Source: Dongia_B soli
Lineage (GTDB): Bacteria; Pseudomonadota; Alphaproteobacteria; Dongiales; Dongiaceae
DNA length: 11,553 nt
Assembly (NCBI RefSeq): GCF_034044715.1
Contig: NZ_JAXCLW010000017.1
Span: 1-11,553 of the forward strand
Reading direction: 5' to 3'
Shown: positions 6,444 to 11,553 of the stretch, one piece after another
Layout of the letters: every line of letters begins with the position of its first letter
Position numbering within the stretch: the first letter of the stretch is position 1
Made by a program: the position numbers and the translations under genes
Notes under the pieces: model-generated
Told to the model about the DNA's origin: nothing
Databases searched by the model: none
What the model saw: only the letters and a program-made list of their open reading frames with translations

Positions 6444-7466
6444 TTATTGCTCATCCGCCGTGCTCTCTCCAAACGTTGGGCTTCCTGAAACCAAGTGAGC
6501 GGGATTCGCATCTGACGGACGCAGCGCTTCGGCGCGGTATCCCGAAGGGTTACTCCCGTAGTGTCTGCGGAAGGTTCGAGTGAAACTGCTGCGGCTTTGG
6601 TATCCGGCCTGGAGCGCCACTTGATCGATCGACAGCGCATTGGCCGCGAGCAATTCCGCCGCGTAGCGCATTCTCACGCGCCGCAACAAAGAGATAGGTG
6701 ACTCTCCGAACGCCACGACGAACCTCGCCATGAACGCCGAACGGCTCAGACCAACAGAGTGGGATAGGCTTTGAACTGTGTGCTGATCCGAAGGTCTTGA
6801 AGCCATTCCTGCGAAGGCGCGTGCTATCGGAGGATCGCTCAGAATGGAGAAGCGCTCGACCCAAGGGTTCACCGACGTTAAGCAGCGCCGGAGCAGGGCG
6901 AGTAATACAAGCTTGAGAAGTGCCGCCGACATCGGCCCACCACCGACATCCTCCGCGGCGAGTTCGCTCACGGCATAATTCATTATTTGATCCAGTTGAT
7001 CGTGCACATCAAACTTCTCGATGATTGGAGTGGTGAGTGATGCGAAGAGGTCGACCGCTGCCCCGTAGAACGCACGGAACGACCCGCACACAAATGCCAC
7101 AGACGGCTCGCCCTCGCCCACACTGCATCGGTGGCTCGAGCCGGGAATAAAGATGTCGCCGTGAAGGCTTCCGAGGCATCGCCGTGACCTGAATGCATGA
7201 TCTGATCCGGCGATCACCAGGAACTTACCTGGAGGGACGATTACCAACGTGTGTCGCGTCAGCTGAATTGGTGGCTCATCGTTGACAAAGACCCAGCCGG
7301 AACCTTGAAGGCCGTAGTGGATCGTGGGGGCGTCATTGCAAGCTACGCGCAGTTGTGAGCCTGCAGTGAGCGTGCATCGAGACAATTTCGCCCGCTCGAC
7401 CTCCAAAGTCGCCATGAGCTTGTCGAGATCTTGTGGCGTGATTCGCCAAAGTGGTTCGCTTGCCAC
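6444..7466 (-). CDS. AraC family transcriptional regulator with cupin-type sensor domain
   Basis: A 340-residue AraC regulator. The N-terminal part (about 25-190) matches the AraC-binding cupin-like domain: RVACNDAPTIHYGLQGSGWV, then the VNDEPPIQLTRHTLVIVPPG strands. The C-terminal 90 residues before the tail hold the two helix-turn-helix motifs: VQSLSHSVGLSRSAFMARFV and, after ISLLRRVRMRYAAELL, SIDQVALQAGYQSRSSFTRTF with RRHYGSNPSGYR, the classic AraC signature. The start is GTG at 7466 with a weak AAGGG upstream; no better start is available within the domain boundary. Members with this architecture often activate a neighbouring reductase or oxidoreductase gene, but no such gene lies upstream, only 750 bp without a clear gene. 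It is in line with the LysR and msr genes but could be a separate transcription unit. Confidence 0.92.
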   Translation of the reverse strand: MASEPLWRITPQDLDKLMATLEVERAKLSRCTLTAGSQLRVACNDAPTIHYGLQGSGWVFVNDEPPIQLTRHTLVIVPPGKFLVIAGSDHAFRSRRCLGSLHGDIFIPGSSHRCSVGEGEPSVAFVCGSFRAFYGAAVDLFASLTTPIIEKFDVHDQLDQIMNYAVSELAAEDVGGGPMSAALLKLVLLALLRRCLTSVNPWVERFSILSDPPIARAFAGMASRPSDQHTVQSLSHSVGLSRSAFMARFVVAFGESPISLLRRVRMRYAAELLAANALSIDQVALQAGYQSRSSFTRTFRRHYGSNPSGYRAEALRPSDANPAHLVSGSPTFGESTADEQ

Positions 7467-7812
7467 GTCTAGTAGCCCTTATCATGATTTCACCCAGATC
7501 AGCCCCGCATTTACGAGTGTGGAGCAATTCCACTTGATGCCAACCTTGCACCCATTTGCCGATGCACGGCCTTTCCGCGCTCCACCTAATCCGAATTGTT
7601 TTTTGATCGGTCTTTGTTTGTCTCATTTGAAGACAGCAGACCATCGCCCAGTAGCCGGCAGGCGTGTAGTACGTGTCGTCAAATTTGATAAATTCATGGC
7701 AAGCATGAATAGTGTCTAAACAGAGCCCGCCGCCGCGCGAATAAATGAGCTGGCGTGATGCTCGACCGTGCATGTATGCGGCACCGTGGCTGTCGGGCCC
7801 ACTGAAATATCA

Positions 7813-7828
7813 GCGCGGATGGCCGCGC
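7813..7828. repeat. Short GC-rich hairpin
   Basis: GCGCGG at 7813-7818 and CCGCGC at 7823-7828 form a perfect 6-bp stem with a 4-base loop (atgg). No T-run follows, so it is not an intrinsic terminator. It stands in sequence with no gene call. Confidence 0.4.
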
Positions 7829-7957
7829 CAGTTAGAACGCTATTTGAGCCTTCCGAGCGGTGCCCTGCCGAAGTAGCCACACCGTCATGTTAGCCAAATT
7901 CAGCCCACGCTTTGTCTATGCTCGGCGACCAAGGCGTAAATCCTTTATCCGGGGCAC

Positions 7958-7990
7958 CACCTTCGGAAGCTTTTTCTTTTATCGAAGGTG
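7958..7990. repeat. Inverted repeat with pyrimidine-rich loop
   Basis: CACCTTCG at 7958-7965 pairs with CGAAGGTG at 7983-7990, an 8-bp perfect stem around a 17-base loop that includes nine Ts in ten bases. It could be a protein-binding site or part of a transcript. It does not sit at the end of a known gene. Confidence 0.4.
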
Positions 7991-8213
7991 CAGCTTATCG
8001 GGCCCGCCTTGCTTCAGTGAACCCGGCCGTGATGTGTTGCAGGCTACTCCGGTCGAGCATGCGGTAGCACCCCGCGTCCTCTATTCTTCCTTCGTAACCC
8101 GCAACACTGGAGTTCGGGGGCCCGGCGCTTGGTGTGGACACCAATTTCCATCAGTCATACGCGATGCATTCGACCTCAGGAAAATGGAGGCGCCGAAAGG
8201 CCGTGTTCTGTCA

Positions 8214-8759
8214 TCAGTTTGACTTAGCTGGCGCGACTTCCGGGAAGTCGACCGGTGTCTGGATGGCGTTGTTCATGAAATTGGTCAATAGGAACTGCGC
8301 GGATAATGCGATCATCTCCACAATGTTGGCATCAGTCCAGCCCGCCGCTTTGACGGCGGTAAATTCCTCGTCCGACACCTTGCCGCGCCTCTCGATTAGC
8401 GCCTTGGCGAAGGCAATCGCGGCCTGCCGTTTCGGGTCGCTCGACCGGCCCTCCCTGTTCAGGGAGATTTCTTCAGGTGTAATCTTCGCCAAGTTGGTCG
8501 ATATGTAGCTGTGTGCGGCGAGACAATAATCGCAGCCATCGACCTCGGAGATCGCGAGAGCGATGCCGTCGCGGGTTTTGATGTCCAGCGTCTTTGAGAG
8601 CGAGCTCATTAAACTCGCCCAACCCGCCAATGCGTTTGGGCTGATCGACATCAGTCTGTGCAGATTTGGCACGAAGCCGAGCAATTTATTGACATTATCC
8701 AGAATCTGCTGGGATTCGGCGGGTGCTTCGTCGCGTCCCGGAATAGCAATGCGTGACAT
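8214..8759 (-). CDS. AhpD-like carboxymuconolactone decarboxylase family, peroxidase-related protein
   Basis: A 181-residue protein of the AhpD/carboxymuconolactone decarboxylase superfamily, probably the peroxidase-related subgroup. The active-site pattern SEVDGCDYCLAAHSY gives Glu72, Cys76, Cys79 and His83, that is E-x3-C-x2-C-x3-H, the proton relay and redox-active disulfide of AhpD enzymes. Around it are the family helices: KLLGFVPNLHRLMSISPNAL before, and TRDGIALAI leading into the motif. The late MIALSAQFLLTNFMNNAI matches the C-terminal helix. The likely role is thiol-dependent reduction of organic hydroperoxides, but no AhpC partner is present and many such proteins are uncharacterised. 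ATG 8759 has GGAGA at good spacing. It is divergent from a LysR gene with 114 bp between them and an inverted repeat in the gap, so regulation by that LysR protein is likely. Confidence 0.92.
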   Translation of the reverse strand: MSRIAIPGRDEAPAESQQILDNVNKLLGFVPNLHRLMSISPNALAGWASLMSSLSKTLDIKTRDGIALAISEVDGCDYCLAAHSYISTNLAKITPEEISLNREGRSSDPKRQAAIAFAKALIERRGKVSDEEFTAVKAAGWTDANIVEMIALSAQFLLTNFMNNAIQTPVDFPEVAPAKSN

Positions 8760-8786
8760 CAGTTTCTCCGTTTAACTTCGACCGGA

Positions 8787-8814
8787 AGTGGTTAGTACAT
8801 AGTAACTAGCCACT
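8787..8814. promoter_or_regulatory. Inverted repeat operator between the AhpD-like gene and LysR
   Basis: AGTGGTTAGT at 8787-8796 and ACTAGCCACT at 8805-8814 are inverted repeats matching at 9 of 10 positions around an 8-base centre. T8792 and A8804 fit the T-N11-A box recognised by LysR proteins. The site lies 28 bp from the AhpD-like start and 59 bp from the LysR start, a standard place for LysR-type control of a divergent pair with autoregulation. Confidence 0.6.
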
Positions 8815-8873
8815 ACCGCGGAGCGGCATAATCCGGTAATCCTGAGAACTTGCCTTTCGAAAAGTGAGAGACG

Positions 8874-9821
8874 ATGGATCGCCTTGAAGCAATGTCGATA
8901 CTAGTGGCATCCGCCGACACCGGCAGCTTTTCAGCGGCAGGCCGGCTCTTGGGGATTCCACTCCCAACGGTCAGCCGAAAGGTGGCCGATCTCGAAGCGC
9001 ACCTGAACACCCAATTACTGGTGCGCTCGACACGGAAACTTTCACTTACCGAGGCCGGCGTTGCTTATGTTGCCGCTTGCAAGCGGATCCTCGAGCAAGT
9101 CGACGAGGCAGAATCCCAGGCGTCTGGGGAATACACTACTCCGCGCGGCATACTGACGATGACTGCCCCCATTGTCTTCGGCCGCTTGCACGTCGTGCCG
9201 GTAGTTAACAAATTCCTCGCGAATTTTGCGGAGGTCAGCGTTCACCTTACGCTCTCCGACAAAACGCTAAACCTCGTCGACGAGCACATCGACCTAGCGG
9301 TGCGCGTGGGCACGCTACCTGACAGTACACTCGTCGCCACGAAAGTCGGCGAAATTCGCCGCGTCGTGTGCGGCAGTCCGGCGTACTTCGCCGCGCATGG
9401 GGTGCCGAAGTCGCCGGACGACCTTGCGGGGCACAGATGCGTCACATTCACGGCCTTGGCCGCGGGGATGACGTGGGTATTCAACCCGCCCGGAGGATCG
9501 AGTAAAAGCGTACGGCCGTTTTGTCGGCTGAAGATCAACACGGCTGAGTCCGCAATAGACGCGGCAATCGCCGGCATCGGCGTGACGAATGTATTGTCGT
9601 ATCAAGTCGCTCGGCCGGTGGCCGAAGGCAAACTGAAAGTCGTCCTGCAGGACTACGAGCCTGAGCCCATTCCCGTCCACATCGTGCATGCCGGCCAAAC
9701 GCTTGTCCCTTTGAAGACCCGTCGGTTCATGGAGTTTGCCGCTCCGCGCTTGCGAAAGTCCCTGGCCGTGGAGTTGGCAAAGCTGGACGCGCCAGCTGGC
9801 GCTGCAGAAGCCAAGAAATAG
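8874..9821 (+). CDS. LysR family transcriptional regulator, CrgA-like
   Basis: A 315-residue LysR-type regulator. The N-terminal winged helix-turn-helix is clear: FSAAGRLLGIPLPTVSRKVA followed by DLEAHLNTQLLVRSTRKLSL and TEAG. The sensor domain begins near residue 90 (GILTMTAPIVFGRLHVVPVV) and has DLAVRVGTLPDSTLVATKVG, then RRVVCGSPAYFAAHGVPKSP and DDLAGHRCV, the pattern of the CrgA-like subgroup, whose members usually control an adjacent divergent oxidoreductase or stress gene. The start at 8874 is preceded by AGTGAGAG and family similarity begins at MDRLEAMSILV. The C-terminal tail past about 295 is Ala/Lys-rich and outside the fold. The divergent AhpD-like gene, with the operator-like inverted repeat between them, is the likely target; the inducer is unknown. 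Confidence 0.94.
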   Translation: MDRLEAMSILVASADTGSFSAAGRLLGIPLPTVSRKVADLEAHLNTQLLVRSTRKLSLTEAGVAYVAACKRILEQVDEAESQASGEYTTPRGILTMTAPIVFGRLHVVPVVNKFLANFAEVSVHLTLSDKTLNLVDEHIDLAVRVGTLPDSTLVATKVGEIRRVVCGSPAYFAAHGVPKSPDDLAGHRCVTFTALAAGMTWVFNPPGGSSKSVRPFCRLKINTAESAIDAAIAGIGVTNVLSYQVARPVAEGKLKVVLQDYEPEPIPVHIVHAGQTLVPLKTRRFMEFAAPRLRKSLAVELAKLDAPAGAAEAKK

Positions 9822-10731
9822 CCATCGTCCTCAATGCGCGAGGTGTCATGAAGCATACAACGCCTTGAGAGTTGACACGCGGGCTATAAACTTCGGATCG
9901 AGTGATGCCGACCGAACTCGGCCCAAAACACAAACGTCTTGCGCGGGAATGTTGGCCTGGCTCACAGCGACTAAAGCGAAATCATCGCTTCCGCGGAGAT
10001 GATTGCACGGGCCGGTTCAATGATAATGAGGCTTTCCGTTACGCCGCAATTGTAGCCGAGGCGGCGCCTGAGGTTGGCGGGAGGGGCGTCGACCACGATA
10101 AGCCGAGCAGGGTACCGTGTGCGCAAGGACCGTGCCTACCATGCTCTCGGACAAGATGGACGTGCCAGCCCTGCCAAAAGCAACGACTATGAAGATCGAA
10201 GCTTTCATCAACGCTCCTTCCTTGCCGTTCGACAATTACCAGTTCCGACTTCGTGGACCCGTGCGGTAGCATCAGTTGCGCGCCGCCTCTTGGCACCATC
10301 GCTCCGTGCAGTGCCGCTTGTCATGGAAGCGGCCGTCTTGGTCGGTTGCTCAGGGAAAAGCGTTGGTGACCTTGAAAATCTTAGGATCGACCAGCGTAAT
10401 CGAGATGCAGAAGGCTGCACAGTCGGCTCGAGATGCGAATGGCAGCGGAGATGATAGCAGCAGTGCCAACCGCTATGGAAACTATACATGTCGGCTATTG
10501 GAAAAACTCGCCACGCGCTGCGATAACTGAGTGCCTTTTGCAGATCTCATCGAGTAACGGCGATGGCAACCAAGTAGGGCATCACTCAATGTGGTGAAAA
10601 GAGGTATCCGTATTGTGCTACCCATCGCGGGAGCGAGCGCGAAGAAGGATAACGTCAGGGTCCAATTCCATGCGCTGCTAGGCGACCGAAATCGTCACCG
10701 TTACCCGTTCACCAACATAAGGAATAGTGCG
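9822..10731. other. Intergenic region of about 910 bp, probably decayed sequence
   Basis: No intact gene can be supported. Minus-strand sequence from about 10235 down to 9960 looks once-coding: a GGAGCG ribosome-binding-like site precedes MKASIFIVVAFGRAGTSIL, and a neighbouring frame continues with RLIVVDAPPANLRRRLGY, which could be a frameshifted gene. Opposing plus-strand frames (10074-10454 and 10276-10530) are open but unrecognised. An inverted repeat at 9980-10004 is listed separately. Confidence 0.4.
9980..10004. repeat. Inverted repeat with palindromic centre
   Basis: AATCATC at 9980-9986 pairs with GATGATT at 9998-10004. Between them lies TCCGCGGA at 9990-9997, a perfect 8-bp palindrome. 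The nested symmetry suggests a protein-binding site or a hairpin. It is 160 bp downstream of the LysR stop, rather far for that gene's terminator, and has no T-run. Confidence 0.35.
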
Positions 10732-11129
10732 ATGAAAATAGTCGCTGTTTCGAGCATCGCCCTGGCAGGATTGTGCGTGATTGGGGGGTGTCACTGCCTA
10801 TGGGTTTGATACGCGTTCACAATACAGCGGAACGACCGCGGCCGCCGTTCTCGTGAAGGAAGTGGTCAAAACGACCACTGAAGATATGACAACCGGAACT
10901 GTAAGCAGCGCCGGTAGGCTTGCTGGCTGGTTCGTTATGGTGAAAGACAGCGTCGGCCGATTTCAGGAACAAGCTTTGGGGCGACGGCTGGGGTTGGTCA
11001 TGGTTCGAGGCAAGTGATCTCCAGAAGACGACATCCACCGACTACACGGCGGACTGCCAGTCCGGTCACGTGCCGGCGCGACAGTCAGACTGGATCTACA
11101 CCCACGGCTATCCAGTGCTGGCCCGGTAA
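10732..11129 (+). pseudogene. Cytochrome P460 family protein, pseudogene
   Basis: Cytochromes P460 are exported c-type heme proteins that oxidise small nitrogen compounds such as hydroxylamine. ATG 10732 has AAGGA upstream and encodes a signal-like peptide, MKIVAVSSIALAGLCVIGG. The frame then breaks in a G6 run (10783-10788); one G fewer would join it to the next frame, which reads AVLVKEVVKTTTEDMTTGTV, then AGRLAGWFVMVKDSVGRF. A second shift near 10967, consistent with one lost A, leads to WGDGWGWSWFEASD, then STDYTADCQSGHVPARQSDW and IYTHGYPVLAR, stop at 11127-11129. This is the P460 C-terminal domain. The heme motif should be CXXCH but is C-Q-S-G-H, so the second heme-binding Cys is lost. 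Several dozen residues normally found between the signal peptide and VLVKEV seem missing. Two frameshifts, a deletion and a dead heme site make it non-functional. Confidence 0.85.
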
Positions 11130-11553
11130 GCGAGGCATCCTGGCGATAATGCTGGCAGGGGATGTCGAACCTGTGCGGGACCAGTTTGCGGGGACGGCCG
11201 GAGTGATGTTGGTGGAACGACCCCGAGCCTTAGGCTCGGTCCGCACAGAGCGGACCCGTGTAGGAGACAACCCGGCGTGAGACGCATGGGGACGAACACC
11301 GCCGCCAGCCGGTTAGGCTCCGGCGCATCGCAGGCCCTCGTCACCGAGAACTCGCTGTTCGGACGATCTGCAATCTTTGCCGGACGACATGCACGCTAGC
11401 TTCAGCCATCTTCCTGAGGACGGCGAGGCGCCATCCCGGCCGCCTCACCGACCTAACGCAGGAGAAAGTGATAGCCACCAGCCCTTCCATCGACCGTAAC
11501 TGCCTCTTCGTGTTCGGCGAGTCGTTTCGTGAAGTGCTCTCGTAACCATTCTT
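11130..11553. other. Right-edge region without an intact gene, hairpin-rich
   Basis: After the P460 stop there is no convincing gene to the end of the window. A GTG-started frame of 25 codons at 11468-11545 (GGAG three bases upstream) and an ATG-started frame at about 11286-11399 are too short and unrecognised. The notable content is a run of stable hairpins between 11173 and 11330, described separately. Confidence 0.5.
11173..11330 (+). ncRNA. Candidate structured RNA, possibly a group II intron 5' fragment
   Basis: CCGAGCC (11223-11229) pairs with GGCTCGG (11233-11239) around a TTA loop. GGTCCGC (11238-11244) pairs with GCGGACC (11250-11256) around ACAGA; the two 7-bp stems share two bases and so compete. 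A third, GCCGG/CCGGC with a 7-base loop, follows near 11310-11330. GTGCG at 11173-11177 matches the group II intron 5' consensus GUGYG, and the pattern of short GC-rich stems with GGAAC and GACGAAC single strands reminds me of intron domain I. No reverse transcriptase is seen in the window, which ends 220 bp further on. The assignment is tentative. Confidence 0.25.

Larger units (their letters stand above)
7467..8213. other. Intergenic region of about 750 bp, no recognisable gene
   Basis: Frames on both strands (7333-7773 minus, 7860-8222 plus) are open for over 100 codons but overlap real genes or lack ribosome-binding sites, and I recognise no family. Two inverted repeats are listed separately. 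The bases just upstream of 7466 should contain the AraC promoter, but I cannot pick it out with confidence. The stretch may hold remnants of the gene the AraC protein once controlled. Confidence 0.45.

Noticed and set aside
7333..7773. 146-codon minus-strand frame overlapping the AraC start
   Set aside because: It overlaps 134 bp of the AraC gene in another frame, has no good ribosome-binding site, and I recognise no family, although the middle part reads plausibly.
10074..10454. 126-codon plus-strand frame
   Set aside because: No ribosome-binding site or known motif, and an Arg/Ser-rich composition expected by chance in GC-rich DNA.
10276..10530. Possible phasin-like fragment (VIEMQKAAQSARDA)
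   Set aside because: The similarity is limited to a few helix-forming residues and the rest of the frame does not fit a phasin.
1..11553. CRISPR array, complete insertion sequence, rRNA or tRNA genes
   Set aside because: I saw no regularly spaced repeats, no transposase with terminal repeats and no recognisable RNA gene.

Overview
The window looks like accessory DNA from a soil or plant-associated alphaproteobacterium. I infer a Rhizobiales genome of the Bradyrhizobium/Mesorhizobium/Rhizobium kind. The reasons are high-GC coding regions with GC-rich third positions, a dense mix of one-component regulators (TetR, AraC and two LysR), and much decayed sequence between genes. No sequence here names a species.

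Layout. (1) 1-325 is a leader carrying three copies of an 18-bp motif, TACC-N4-GGTC-YAYAWT, in front of a TetR/AcrR regulator (326-910, +). (2) 911-1259 holds a strong hairpin between that gene and a convergent conserved hypothetical protein (1260-1709, -). (3) 1710-4340 is largely debris: an unassigned stretch with a variant of the TetR-type motif, a fragment resembling the C-terminal part of TniQ transposition proteins (2400-2819, +), an intact YeeE/YedE-type sulfur-transport permease (about 2923-3891, +), and a MarR regulator broken by at least three frameshifts (3919-about 4250, +). (4) 4338-7466 is a minus-strand block: AraC-type regulator, LysR-type regulator, msrB and msrA. The two methionine sulfoxide reductases are one base apart and form an operon. 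(5) 7467-8213 has no recognisable gene. (6) 8214-9821 is a divergent pair: an AhpD-like peroxidase-related protein (-) and a CrgA-type LysR regulator (+), with a clear inverted repeat between them. (7) 9822-11553 is decayed again. It contains a cytochrome P460 pseudogene (10732-11129, +) with frameshifts, a likely internal deletion and a destroyed CXXCH heme motif, followed by a hairpin-rich stretch that may be structured RNA.

How the genes fit together. The intact genes share a redox-stress theme: repair of oxidised methionine (msrBA), a CXXC alkylhydroperoxidase-like protein, a sulfur-compound permease, and regulators next to each. The decayed genes (MarR, P460, TniQ-like) show that the stretch has been a site of insertion and loss. 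I found no CRISPR array, tRNA, rRNA or complete insertion sequence, and no convincing new multi-gene system. The most useful observations are the repeated operator motif, the three unannotated gene remnants and the hairpin tract at the right edge.
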